A stretch of 64,000 nt of DNA from CAWAMD01 sp963783045. Its GTDB lineage: Bacteria > Actinomycetota > Nitriliruptoria > Nitriliruptorales > Nitriliruptoraceae. Under the pieces are notes generated by a model. That model made no database searches and was not told the origin of the DNA. It worked only from the letters and a program-made list of their open reading frames with translations. Made by a program: the position numbers and the translations under genes. The DNA lies in the NCBI GenBank assembly GCA_963783045.1, contig CAWAMD010000002.1:434001-498000 (forward strand). Direction: 5' to 3'. Positions 55,651 through 64,000 of the stretch are shown here, one piece after another (positions within the stretch are counted from its first letter, which is position 1; each line of letters begins with the position of its first letter).

Positions 55651-55688
55651 CTTCGTGAAGAACTTCACAAGCAGCCGCGCGCAGTGTA
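55651..55688 (-). promoter_or_regulatory. Candidate menJ promoter with adjacent inverted repeat
   Basis: An imperfect inverted repeat CTTCGTGAAG-AA-CTTCACAAG lies at 55651-55669. Minus-strand TACACT, identical to the rpoB -10, lies at 55688-55683 just before it, with only a poor -35 (TTGCGG, 55713-55708). If real, the palindrome would be just downstream of the start point, a typical repressor site. No regulator was identified. Confidence 0.3.
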
Positions 55689-55743
55689 ACCAGGGCCCCC
55701 ACCGTGCCCGCAACTCGTGACCGGGTCGGGCTGACCCCCCCGG

Positions 55744-56565
55744 TCATTCGGTCGGGGCGTCGCCGGTGTCCGCGGCAGGGGCTGTTCGCGCGGATGCTCG
55801 CGCGTCGGCGGGCGGACCGCCGACGGGCGCGTCCGAGGCGAGCAGACCGCGATGGACCGCGACGATGCCACCGGACAGATCCTTGACGGCGACCTGCTCG
55901 AAGCCGGCCGCGGCGAACCAGTCGCCGACCGCACGACGGTCGGGCCAGGCGAGGATGCTGTCGGCGAGGTAGCGGTAGGCCTGCGGGGAGGACGAGACGA
56001 CGCGCGCGATCCGCGGCAGCATCCCGACGAGGTACTCCTCGTAGACGCGACGGAACGGCGGCCAGGTCGGCGACGCGAACTCGCAGACGACGAGCCGGCC
56101 GCCGGGGCGCAGCACCCGGGCGAACTCGGCGATGGCCGCCGGCGGGTCGGTGACGTTGCGCAGCCCGAAGCTGATCGTGCAGGCGTCGAACGTGTCGTCG
56201 CCGAACGGCAGCCGCAGCGCGTCGGCGTTCACCCAGCGCACCGACGGGTACCCGCGACGCGCCCCCTCACGGAGCATGTTGAGGGACAGGTCGAGCGCGA
56301 CGACCTCGCGGGCGCCCTGGCGGATCAGCTCGATCGCGACGTTGCCCGGGCCGGCCGCCACGTCGAGCACCTGCCCGCCGGCCGGGCGCGCGGCCCGGGC
56401 GGTCACCCGGCGCCAGTGGGCGTCCTGCCCGAGCGACAGCACGGCGTTCGCGAGGTCGTAGCGGGGTGCGACGCGGTCGAACATGGCCTGCACGAGGTCA
56501 CGTTGCTTGCCCTCGGTCCCGGCGGCGGGCAGCGTCGGGTCCGGGGAGTGCGCAGCGGGGGTCAC
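55744..56565 (-). CDS. menG: Demethylmenaquinone methyltransferase
   Basis: SAM-dependent C-methylase of the last step of menaquinone synthesis (UbiE/MenG family), 273 residues. The start was set at the GTG at 56565 with GAGAGG 7 bases upstream; the frame is open further upstream but Pro/Arg-rich. FDRVAPRYDLANAVLSLGQD and the SAM motif VLDVAAGPGNVAIELI are present, then ISFGLRNVTDP and EFARVLRPGGRLVVCEF. The last ~35 residues are a Pro/Ala-rich tail. It is divergent from the next gene. Confidence 0.92.
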   Translation of the reverse strand: MTPAAHSPDPTLPAAGTEGKQRDLVQAMFDRVAPRYDLANAVLSLGQDAHWRRVTARAARPAGGQVLDVAAGPGNVAIELIRQGAREVVALDLSLNMLREGARRGYPSVRWVNADALRLPFGDDTFDACTISFGLRNVTDPPAAIAEFARVLRPGGRLVVCEFASPTWPPFRRVYEEYLVGMLPRIARVVSSSPQAYRYLADSILAWPDRRAVGDWFAAAGFEQVAVKDLSGGIVAVHRGLLASDAPVGGPPADARASARTAPAADTGDAPTE

Positions 56566-56689
56566 GGGCAGCCTCTCGGGACGAAGCAGGGGCACGATGC
56601 CGGTACGCCCGGCCGTTGTGTGGCAGGCTAGTGGCGTCCCGGGGTGCGTCCGTCCCCGTGGCCACCCGCCGCGACCAGCAGGGAGCACC

Positions 56690-57369
56690 ATGCCGCGCGC
56701 GTTCTGCTCACAATGCGGAGCCGAGGTGCCCGTCGACGAGAACGGGCGCTGCTACGTCGGCCACTCCGTCGACATCGGCGCCGCCGACCAGTCGCTCCAG
56801 GCGATCGCGGACAAGGCCGCGCGCGACGCCGACCCTGCCGACACCGACTCCTGGTCGCCGGAGCCCGGCACCGAGACGGCCGACCAGCGCCGCTTCGACC
56901 TCGACGGCGGCGCGGACGAGGCCGCAGACGCGGGCCCCGAGGCGGAGGGCGAGGGGGAAAGCGGCCCGCCGGAGTCGGCCTTCGACATCGCAGCCCTGGA
57001 GGCCGCCGTGGCGGAGCTCGGCTTCTCCCGCGACGACCTGGCGTCGGTCCCCGCGGACGAGCGGGAGGAGCTCGCCCTCGGCAACCAGGAACGCCGGCTG
57101 CCCGACGCGGACGCGGAGGACGGGACGGCGGGGCGGCCGGCCGCGCTCGCCGACGACGACGCGCCCGCCGACGAGGCGCCCGACGACGACGCGCCCCACG
57201 ACGACGCGCCCGACGAGGACGATGCGGACGAGGACGCCGAGGAGCACGAGGACGACGGCGAGCCCCGGGGCCAGGAGCGCCCGAGCCCGAGGTCGACCTG
57301 TCGAGCTTCACCGCGCGCGGCAAGCAGGGCGGGAAGAAGGGCCGACGCTTCCCGTTCGGTCGCGGCTGA
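56690..57369 (+). CDS. Acidic zinc-ribbon-like protein, apparently frameshifted
   Basis: The frame starts at the ATG at 56690: MPRAFCSQCGAEVPVDENG followed by RCYVGH, a probable zinc-binding site (CxxC plus Cys/His). A very acidic middle follows, with runs of DDDAP and DEDDADEDAEEHEDD. Near 57263-57283, within a CCCCGGGG run, the coding pattern appears to move to another frame: PEPEVDLSSFTARGKQ, then a basic end GGKKGRRFPFGRG and a stop at 57367-57369. If the first frame is followed instead, it turns Arg/Ser/Pro-rich and runs into the next gene. The indel may be a sequencing error or a mutation. Function not recognised. Confidence 0.5.
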
Positions 57370-57514
57370 CGCCGGCGCACCGGGGCGCGTGGCCCGCGGC
57401 GAGGGCAGCGGGGCGCGACCGGCCCTGCAGCGTCGAGGGGGGAGCGCATCGGGCGATGCCGTAGCCTGTGCGCCGCATTGCCGACCGTCTCCCCGCGACC
57501 TCTCCCGGTGCCCT

Positions 57515-58108
57515 GTGAGCGACGATCCGACCCTCGATGCTTCCGACGAGGCACTGGTCTCGGCCCTGGCCGGGCCGCTGCCGGGTGAGGACGCGGACGG
57601 CGCGGCGCTGATGACGCTCGAGGAGCTGGCCGAGGCGAGCGACCTGCCGCTCGCCGTGCTCGAGGCCATCGAACGGGAGGGGTTCCTCCTCCCCCGCTCG
57701 GCCGCACCGCGATCGGCGCAGGAGCGCCGGTACAGCAGCGCCGACGCCCGCGCCGTGAAGGCAGGGATGACCCTGCTGGAGGCGGGACTGCCGCTCGGTG
57801 AGCTGCTCGACCTGGCCCGTCGCTACGACGCGGCGATGCAGGACGTCGCCGACCACGCCGTGGAGCTCTTCGTCCGGTTCGTCCGCGACCCCGTCCACGC
57901 GGCGACCGACTCGGAGGACGAGGCCGCCACGCGGCTCGTGAGCGCCTTCCAGCAGATGCTGCCGGCCACGGGCGACCTGGTCGCGCACCACTTCCGGCGG
58001 CTCCTGCTGGCACGCGCCCAGCTGCGCCTGGCCCGTGAGCTCGAGCGCGACCGGAACGCGGCGGGCGGCAGCACACCCCGGGACGGGGCGGCGAGGGACG
58101 AGGGATGA
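57515..58108 (+). CDS. MerR-like helix-turn-helix regulator
   Basis: About 197 residues starting at the GTG at 57515. A MerR-type winged helix lies at about 30-95: LMTLEELAEASDLPLAVLEA, EREGFLLPRS, RRYSSADARAVKAGMTLLEA and LGELLDLARRYD. A helical C-terminal region follows, ending in an Arg/Ala/Gly tail. No effector domain or metal-binding cysteines are visible. Its stop overlaps the menF start (ATGA), so it is probably co-expressed with menF and may regulate the men genes. The frame is open back to 56483, but codon character starts only here. Confidence 0.7.
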   Translation: MSDDPTLDASDEALVSALAGPLPGEDADGAALMTLEELAEASDLPLAVLEAIEREGFLLPRSAAPRSAQERRYSSADARAVKAGMTLLEAGLPLGELLDLARRYDAAMQDVADHAVELFVRFVRDPVHAATDSEDEAATRLVSAFQQMLPATGDLVAHHFRRLLLARAQLRLARELERDRNAAGGSTPRDGAARDEG

Positions 58109-59358
58109 GCCTCGTCGCGCGGAGCGAGCCGCTCACCGACGACCGGCCGCTCGTCGACTTCCTGCCCCCCGCTGGCGGATTCGCCTGGGTCCGGGGCGTC
58201 GGCGCCGCGCAGACCGGCATGGTCGGCATCGGCGAGGCGGTCCGTCTGGAGACCGGCCGAGGACCCGACCGGTTCGCCCGCGCTGCAGCCGGGCTCGCCC
58301 GCCTGGCCGACGAGATCACGGTCGACGACGCCGTCGGCAGACGCGGCAGCGGCCTGGTGGCCATGACGAGCTTCACGTTCGACGACGGCTCGGCCGGGTC
58401 GGCCGTCGTCGTCCCCGAGGTTGCCGTGTGGCGAGCCGAGGGACGGACCTGGTGGACCCGCGTGGCGGAGCGTGACCGCCTGGCGTCCCTGCGCCTGTCG
58501 CCGGTGACGGCCGACCCGGACACGCCGCCACCCGACCGCGTGCGCTACGCCGGGTCGTCGATCCCCGACGTGCACTGGCTCGACGCGGTCGCACAGGCCA
58601 TCACACGCATCCGCGACGGGGTGCTCGACAAGGTCGTGCTGGCCCGCGACCACGCCGTCTGGTCGAAGCAGCCCTTCGAGGCACGGGTGCTCGCCGCACG
58701 CCTGAACCGGCGCTTCCCGGAGTGCTACACGTTCCTGATCGACGGCCTCGTCGGTGCGACCCCCGAGCTGCTGGTCCGCCGCGACGGCACGCGGGTGGAG
58801 GCGCTTCCGCTCGCCGGGTCGGCGCGCCGCGGCGACGACGCCGAGGAGGACCGGCGGGTCGGGGCGGCGCTGCTCGCCAGCGAGAAGGACCGCTGGGAGC
58901 ACGCGCTGGCGGTGGGCTCCGTCGTCGACGCCCTCCGAGCACGGTGCGAGGAGCTCGACGCCGACCGGGAGCCGTTCCTGCTCCGGCTCGACAACGTCCA
59001 GCATCTCGCGACCCGGGTCACCGGGCGCCTGCGGACCACCGAGACGGCGCTGGAGCTCGCCGGCGCCCTGCATCCGACCGCCGCGGTGGGTGGGATCCCG
59101 ACCGACCGGGCCGTCGCGGCGATCCGCGAGCTCGAGCGCATGGACCGCGGCCGCTACAGCGGTCCCGTCGGCTGGGTCGACGCGGTCGGCGACGGCGAGT
59201 TCGGGATCGCGTTGCGCTGCGCCGAGCTGTCCGGGGCGCGGGCACGGCTGTTCGCGGGCGCCGGGATCGTCGCGGGGTCGCTCCCCGAGGACGAGCTCGA
59301 GGAGACCCGGCTGAAGCTGCGTGCCATGGAGTCGGCGCTCGACCCGACCGGCCGCTAA
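58105..59358 (+). CDS. menF: Isochorismate synthase
   Basis: Converts chorismate to isochorismate, the first step of menaquinone synthesis, 417 residues. The chorismate-binding domain shows LDKVVLARDH (catalytic lysine), GLVGATPELLVRR, PLAGSARRG, ASEKDRWEHA, ALHPTAAVGGIPT, ERMDRGRYSGPVGWVD and LFAGAGIVAGS, the last motifs holding the magnesium ligands. Menaquinone rather than siderophore use is inferred from the adjacent men genes. It converges on menD with overlapping stop codons. Confidence 0.92.
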   Translation: MSLVARSEPLTDDRPLVDFLPPAGGFAWVRGVGAAQTGMVGIGEAVRLETGRGPDRFARAAAGLARLADEITVDDAVGRRGSGLVAMTSFTFDDGSAGSAVVVPEVAVWRAEGRTWWTRVAERDRLASLRLSPVTADPDTPPPDRVRYAGSSIPDVHWLDAVAQAITRIRDGVLDKVVLARDHAVWSKQPFEARVLAARLNRRFPECYTFLIDGLVGATPELLVRRDGTRVEALPLAGSARRGDDAEEDRRVGAALLASEKDRWEHALAVGSVVDALRARCEELDADREPFLLRLDNVQHLATRVTGRLRTTETALELAGALHPTAAVGGIPTDRAVAAIRELERMDRGRYSGPVGWVDAVGDGEFGIALRCAELSGARARLFAGAGIVAGSLPEDELEETRLKLRAMESALDPTGR

Positions 59359-61091
59359 CCGATCGCGGCGCCCACGGCCTCCTGCAGACGGCGGTGGAGG
59401 GCCAGATTCGCGTCTCGCCGGGTGCGGACCTCGACGAGCCGGATACCACCCGCCTCCCGGGCGCGCTCGACGGCGGGGAGCAGATCGACCGCACGCTCCA
59501 CGAGCTCGTGCCCGAGACCGTGGGTGGCTGCCTCGTCGGCCGGCGCGACCCCGTGCGGGGTACCGAAGACCCGCTCGAAGCTGTCGGTCCACCGGGCCTG
59601 TGGCAGGAAGGAGAAGATGCCGCCACCGTCGTTGTTCACCACGACGATCGTCAGGTCGACGGCGCCGTCCGGCCGCAGCAGGAACCCGTTGCGGTCGTGC
59701 AGGAGCGACAGGTCGCCGGCGAGCGCGACCGTCGGGTCGCCGGCGAGCGCGACGCCGAGCGCGGTCGACACGAAGCCGTCGATGCCGCTCGCGCCCCGGT
59801 TCCCGAGCAGCCGCAGCCCCACCCGGGGCGCCATCATCTGGTCGAGATCGCGCACCGGCATGCTGGACGCGACGACCAGGGTCGTGCCGTCGGGCAGCCC
59901 GGCGGCGAGATCGCGCGCGGTGCGTGGCTCGGTCGGGGCGTCCTCGGCGTCGAGGACGGTCGCCACGGCGTCGGCGGCGGCCCGGTCCGCGGCGCGCCAC
60001 CCCTCCAGCCAGCCGTCGTCCGCAGGGACCACCGCGTCGAGGGTGGCCGCGCACAGCGCCGCCGGGTCGGCGACGACGAGGTCGGCGACCGCACGCTCGG
60101 GGTCGTGCCAGGCGCCGTCCCGGTCGACGAGCACCTGCGGGACGTGCTCCCCGGCAAGCCGGGTGACCGGTCGGGAGAGGCCCGTCCGGCCGATGCGGAC
60201 CACGAGGTCGGGCTGGTGTGCCGCGGCGAAGGCCGGATCCCCGGCGAGCAGCGGTGCATGCGCGAGGGCGGGGGCGCCGGTGCGGCCGTTGGAGAGCGGC
60301 TCGGCGATCACGGGCCAGCGGGCTGCCCGGGCGAGCGCCAGGGCCGGCCCCACGTCGCCGGCGGTGTCGCCGAGCAGCAGCACACCGCGACGGGCGGCGC
60401 CGAGGATGGCGGCGAAGGCGGCGACCTGATCGGCGCTCGGCACGCCCCGATCGGCATGGACCGTGGCCCAGGGGCGGCCGTCCGGCCGCCCGTCGAGGGA
60501 CTGGCGGAACTCGTGTGCGACGCTCGTGCGGCCGTCGTCGCGGGCGGGCACGGTCGGCTCGCGGAAGGCGAGGTTCGCGTGCACCGGACCGGGGCGCGAG
60601 GCAAGCCCCCGGGCCTGCGCCAGCAGCCGGGACGCGGTCGCCCGCCAGTACGGCACGGCATCCGCGCGGTCCTCGGGCACGCCCACCTCAACGAACCAGC
60701 GCACCGCGTCGCCGTAGAGCTTGAGCTGGTCGATCGTCTGGTTGGCGCCCGTGTGCCGCAGCTCGGGCGGGCGGTCGGCGGTGAGCACCAGCATCGGCAC
60801 GCCGGACTCGTGCGCCTCGACGACGGCCGGGTGCAGGTTCACGCCGGCGGTCCCCGACGTGCAGACGACCACGGCAGGCCGTGCGGTGGCCCGCCCGAGC
60901 CCGAGGGCGGTGTAGGCGGCGGAGCGCTCGTCGATCTGGACGTGCAGGCGGATCCGCGGCTCGTCGTGCAGGGCCATCGCCAGTGCGGTGGAGCGGGAAC
61001 CCGGGGCCAGCACGGCGTCGGTCACGCCGCCGCGGGCGAGCTCGTCGACGAGGACGAGGGCCAGGGCGTGGGAGGGGTTCGCCGCGGTCAC
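59355..61091 (-). CDS. menD: 2-succinyl-5-enolpyruvyl-6-hydroxy-3-cyclohexene-1-carboxylate synthase
   Basis: Thiamine-diphosphate enzyme joining isochorismate and 2-oxoglutarate, 578 residues. VLAPGSRSTALAMAL and DERSAAYTALGLGRAT (cofactor glutamate) are at the N-terminus. The ThDP/Mg motif is GDLSLLHDRNGF followed by VVNNDGGGIFSFLPQ near residues 450-490. GTG at 61091 overlaps the menC stop by 4 bases. Full-length and unbroken, in contrast to menC and menA upstream. Confidence 0.95.
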   Translation of the reverse strand: MTAANPSHALALVLVDELARGGVTDAVLAPGSRSTALAMALHDEPRIRLHVQIDERSAAYTALGLGRATARPAVVVCTSGTAGVNLHPAVVEAHESGVPMLVLTADRPPELRHTGANQTIDQLKLYGDAVRWFVEVGVPEDRADAVPYWRATASRLLAQARGLASRPGPVHANLAFREPTVPARDDGRTSVAHEFRQSLDGRPDGRPWATVHADRGVPSADQVAAFAAILGAARRGVLLLGDTAGDVGPALALARAARWPVIAEPLSNGRTGAPALAHAPLLAGDPAFAAAHQPDLVVRIGRTGLSRPVTRLAGEHVPQVLVDRDGAWHDPERAVADLVVADPAALCAATLDAVVPADDGWLEGWRAADRAAADAVATVLDAEDAPTEPRTARDLAAGLPDGTTLVVASSMPVRDLDQMMAPRVGLRLLGNRGASGIDGFVSTALGVALAGDPTVALAGDLSLLHDRNGFLLRPDGAVDLTIVVVNNDGGGIFSFLPQARWTDSFERVFGTPHGVAPADEAATHGLGHELVERAVDLLPAVERAREAGGIRLVEVRTRRDANLALHRRLQEAVGAAIG

Positions 61092-62046
61092 ACGAAGTCT
61101 CCGGACTCGGCGGCGGCCACGGCGGCGGCGAGCCGGTCGAGGAGCTCGGCGCCGAGGCCGGGCTCGGGGGCCCAGGTGTCGAGCAGCGACGGGCTCGGCT
61201 CCGGTCGACGCACGGCGATCGCCCCGTCGATCGGGACGAGTGGATCGGCGACCACGTCACCGGCGAGCAGGAGCCCGGTCCCGAGCCCGCAGGCGTAGGG
61301 CAGCTCGGGCAGCGCCGCGGCGAACGCCACACCGGCGGCGAGGCCCACCGAGGTCTCGACGGCCGAGGACACGACGACCGGCAGGCCGGCAGCCTCCGCG
61401 ACCTCGAGCGCCCGCCAGACACCGCCGAGCGGCTGCACCTTGAGCACGAGCAGGTCAGCGGCGTCGAGCCCGGCGATGCGCAGCGGGTCGCGGGCCGTGC
61501 GCACCGACTCGTCGGCCGCGAGGGGCACGTCGACGCGCCGGCGCAGCTCGGCCATCTCCGAGAGGGTCGCGACGGGCTGCTCGACGTACTCGAGGTCGTA
61601 GCGGTCGAGCGCGGGCGATCGCGAGTGCGGCGGTGGCCACGTCCCAGGCCCCGTTCGCGTCGATCCGGAGCCGACCGTCGGGCCCGAGCGCCTCACGGAC
61701 CGCCGCGACCCGTTCGAGGTCGTCGGCGAGGGTCTGGCCGGGCTCGGCCACCTTCACCTTCGCGGTCGCGCAGCCGGAGGAGGCGACGAGCGTCGTGGGC
61801 GGTGGCGGGGTCGAGCGCCGGGACGGTGACGTTCACCGGGATGGTGCCGCGCTGCGGGGCGGGCCACGGTCGCTCCGCGGCCTCCCGCGAGCGCGGCGAG
61901 CCAGCGGGCCGCGTACTCGGGGCCGTACTCGGGGAACGGGGAGAACTCGCCCCAGCCGACCTCGCCATGGAGCAGGAGCCGGCGCGCCGTGGTCGACGCG
62001 GCGGAACCGCAGTGCGCAGCGCGACCCGGAACGGTCGGAGGTCCAT
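61088..62046 (-). CDS. menC: o-Succinylbenzoate synthase, broken by several apparent frameshifts
   Basis: Enolase-superfamily enzyme. Its pieces lie in three frames: MDLRPFRVALRT (start ATG at 62046), then LLLHGEVGWGEFSPFPEYG, then GTIPVNVTVPALDPATAHD, then KVKVAEPGQTLADD through LRIDANGAWDVA, and finally YDLEYVEQPVATL, PLAADES, VLKVQPLGG to the stop at 61088. All catalytic elements exist (KxK lysines, Asp in RIDANGAW, Glu in EQP, Asp in ADES, final lysine), and the total span fits ~320 residues. Four indels are needed, around 62010, 61890, 61790 and 61610. A fault in the sequence is more likely than decay, since menD and menE are intact. Only the last segment (61088 to about 61610) reads continuously. 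Confidence 0.8.
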
Positions 62047-62916
62047 CACCGGCCAGCCCGGCCGATGAGCGAGGCCGACGGCCAGGAGCACGCCGAACGC
62101 GAGGTCGAGCCGGCGCCGTGAGCTCGAGCGCCCGGATGAGCCGCGGACCGAGCGGGGCGCGGCTCACGATCCGCGTGGCACCGTAGGCGAAGGTGCCCGC
62201 GCCGCAGGCCAGCAGGGCCCAGGGGGCCCCCACCGCGGCGATGGGCACGAGCACGGCGAACGCGCCCCACGCCAGCGCCTGGAACAGCAGACGCGTTCGC
62301 TGCTCGCCGAGCCGCACCGCCAGGGTGTGCTTGCCGGTCACCTGGTCCGTCGGGATGTCGCGCAGGTTGTTCACGACGAGGATCGCCGTCGTGATCATGC
62401 CCACCGGCACGGCCACGAGCACGGCGTACCAGGACCAGGTCTCGTCCTGGACGTACTGCGAGCCGACGGTCGCCACCAGCCCGAAGAAGACGAAGACGAA
62501 GACCTCGCCGAGGGCACGGGAGGCGTAGGGCCGGTCCCGCCGCTGTAGCCGAGCGCCGCCAGCATCGCGGCGGCGCCGACGAGGAGCAGCTCCCAGCCCG
62601 CCGCCGCGGCCAGGCCGAGACCGGCGAGCCCGGCCACGCCGAGCGCGACAGCCGTCGCACGCTTCATGGCGGCGGGCGGCACCAGGCCGGCGGCGACGGC
62701 ACGACGCGGCCCGACGCGACCGGCCGTGTCGATCCCGGCGATCCCGTCGAAGTAGTCGTTCGCGTAGTTGACCGCCACCTGGAGCGCCAGCGAGACGACC
62801 AGGGCGGCGACGAACCGCCACGCCACGAACGTGGACGCGACCGCGGTCCCCACCAGGACGGGCGCCACCGCGGCGGGCAACGTCTTCGGCCGTGCGGCCT
62901 CGAGCCACACGCTCAT
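62046..62916 (-). CDS. menA: 1,4-Dihydroxy-2-naphthoate polyprenyltransferase, broken by apparent frameshifts
   Basis: UbiA-family membrane enzyme that attaches the prenyl tail. It starts MSVWLEAARPKTLPAAVAPV at the ATG at 62916 and keeps the Asp-rich site ALQVAVNYANDYFDGIAGID in frame to about 62545. It then continues in a second frame (RPYASRALGEVFVFVFFGLV, VVNNLRDIPTDQVTGKHTLA) to about 62115, with the second Asp motif intact. The last helix (RLDLAFGVLLAVGLA) and the end (LIGRAGR, stop 62046-62048) are in two further phases. About 290 residues in total, normal for MenA. Its stop and the menC start share one base. The frame breaks coincide with those in menC. Confidence 0.8.
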
Positions 62917-63059
62917 GCCCGCGCCACACGGCGTGGGCGTCGCCGCGGACGACCGGCCGGCCGCCGACGGACTGCGGCAGGAGGCATCGAGGGTCCTTCC
63001 CGGGCAGCGTGGGTGGTGCAGCGGACAGCGGCCTACGCTACCAACGCCCGGAGGGACCC

Positions 63060-64000
63060 ATGGAACCTGAGCTCGTCGCGATCCGGCTGCCGCACGCCGA
63101 AAACGTCATCACCGCCGTCGAGCGGGTGTGGTCGTCGGGCGGGGCGGCACTGCCGCTGGATCCCGCGGCTCCCGACGCCGTCGTCGGACGCATCCTGTCG
63201 GCGCTGCGTCCCGCTGCGCTCATCCAGCCACGCCCCGGCAGCGGGACGGCCGTCCGCCGGCTCCCCGGCGCGCAGCCGGTGCCACCCGGAACCGCCTTCG
63301 TCGTGGCGACGTCGGGCACGACCGGCGAGCCGAAGGGGGTGGAGCTGGCCCGGGCGGCCGTCGACCACGCCGTCCGCGCCAGCGTCGAGCGGCTCGGCTG
63401 CGAGCAGGGTGACCGCTGGCTCGCGTGCCTCCCGATGCACCACGTCGCCGGTCTGCTCGTCTGGCTGCGCTCACGGCTGCTCGGCACCGACCCGGTCCTG
63501 CACGACACCTTCAACGTCGACGCGGTGGCCGGCGAGACCCGTGCCCGTCACGTGTCGCTGGTCCCGACGATGCTCGCCCGGCTGCTCGACGCCGGCGCCG
63601 ACCTCTCGCGCTTCGACAGCGTGCTGCTCGGCGGGGCGGCAGCGCCACCGGGGCTCGTCGCCCGCGCCAGGGAGGCGGGCGTCCCCGTCGTCGTGTCCTA
63701 CGGGATGACCGAGACCTGCGGCGGGTGCGTCTACGACGGCGTGCCGCTCGACGGCGTGGAGGTCAACGTCGAGGCCGACGGCCGGATCTGGCTGCGGGGG
63801 GCGGTGCTCATGCGCGGGTACCGCGGGCGGGCCGATCTGACCACCGCCATGATCCACGACGGATGGCTGCGCACGGCGGACGTGGGGCGGATCGACGACG
63901 ACGGCCGGCTCGAGGTGCTCGGCCGGGCCGACGACGTGATCATCACCGGCGGCGAGAACGTGGCGGCGTCCGCCGTGGCACGTCTGCTGCGCCACCATCC
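63060..64000 (+). CDS. menE: o-Succinylbenzoate-CoA ligase, partial at the right edge
   Basis: Adenylate-forming ligase activating o-succinylbenzoate. ATG at 63060 with GGAGGG about 5 bases upstream. The first 313 residues are present, unbroken. The ATP-binding P-loop is VVATSGTTGEPKGVEL, then LPMHHVAGLLVWLRS, VVVSYGMTETCGG, WLRTADVGRIDDDG and GRADDVIITGGENV. Only the extreme C-terminus with the catalytic lysine is missing. It is transcribed divergently from menA across 143 bases. Confidence 0.93.
   Translation, partial: MEPELVAIRLPHAENVITAVERVWSSGGAALPLDPAAPDAVVGRILSALRPAALIQPRPGSGTAVRRLPGAQPVPPGTAFVVATSGTTGEPKGVELARAAVDHAVRASVERLGCEQGDRWLACLPMHHVAGLLVWLRSRLLGTDPVLHDTFNVDAVAGETRARHVSLVPTMLARLLDAGADLSRFDSVLLGGAAAPPGLVARAREAGVPVVVSYGMTETCGGCVYDGVPLDGVEVNVEADGRIWLRGAVLMRGYRGRADLTTAMIHDGWLRTADVGRIDDDGRLEVLGRADDVIITGGENVAASAVARLLRHH

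Noticed and set aside
56483..58108. A single 541-residue fusion of the acidic protein and the MerR-like regulator
   Set aside because: The middle (about 57290-57510) has no coding character in that frame and a better ending exists in another frame at 57369; the regulator has its own GTG start.
61754..62929. One 391-residue protein spanning menA and menC
   Set aside because: It joins fragments of two different enzymes because of frameshifts; the true N-terminus of MenA is in another frame.

Overview
This window is about 64 kb of very GC-rich actinobacterial chromosome with core genes, not a mobile island. Three things point to Actinomycetota: the order tRNA-Tyr/Thr/Met - rpmG - hadA - hadB - tRNA-Trp - secE - nusG - rplK - rplA, which matches mycobacteria; the htpX / menJ / menaquinone neighbourhood; and the classical menaquinone pathway. 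Cell-wall-binding repeats (CWB2) on a secreted protease, two complex I operons and long acidic tails on housekeeping proteins suggest a Nitriliruptoria/Egibacter/Euzebya-like lineage. That placement is inference.

Layout. 1-2136 (minus): str operon, rpsL-rpsG-fusA, with fusA running off the left edge. 2806-5001 (plus): a small lipoprotein and a secreted metzincin-type protease with CWB2 repeats. 5089-18560 (minus): the transcription/translation block secE-nusG-rplK-rplA-(receiver protein)-rplJ-rplL-rpoB-rpoC. 18736-22110 (minus): tRNA-Trp, hadB, hadA, rpmG, tuf, tRNA-Met, tRNA-Thr, tRNA-Tyr. 22318-24074: yajQ (plus) and htpX (minus), convergent. 24410-35929 (minus): an 11-gene complex I operon nuoABCDHIJKLMN without nuoE, F or G. 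36255-54083 (minus): a complete 14-gene nuoA-N operon that runs into a polyprenyl diphosphate synthase gene and ung. 54191-64000: menaquinone genes menJ, menG, menF, menD, menC, menA and menE, with two accessory genes.

How the genes work together: the right-hand 40 kb is a respiratory unit. menF-D-C-E-A-G, the prenyl synthase and menJ make and saturate menaquinone, and both complex I operons reduce it. The 14-subunit enzyme takes electrons from NADH. The 11-subunit enzyme lacks the NADH module and must use another donor or borrow NuoEFG.

The best candidate for something undescribed is in the 11-subunit operon. NuoI carries three copies, and NuoC one copy, of a lysine/arginine-rich module of about 40 residues (core IDQETYDRL...EGKSERIAR...KAKAA), nearly identical at DNA level and absent from the paralogous subunits of the 14-subunit operon. 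Other oddities are a 150-residue alanine/acid-rich tail on ribosomal protein L10, an acidic extension of about 200 residues on NusG, a tuf gene with foreign-looking codon use, a 25-bp tandem repeat touching the hadB stop, and a cluster of apparent frameshifts across menC and menA. No CRISPR array, insertion sequence, prophage or defence system was seen.
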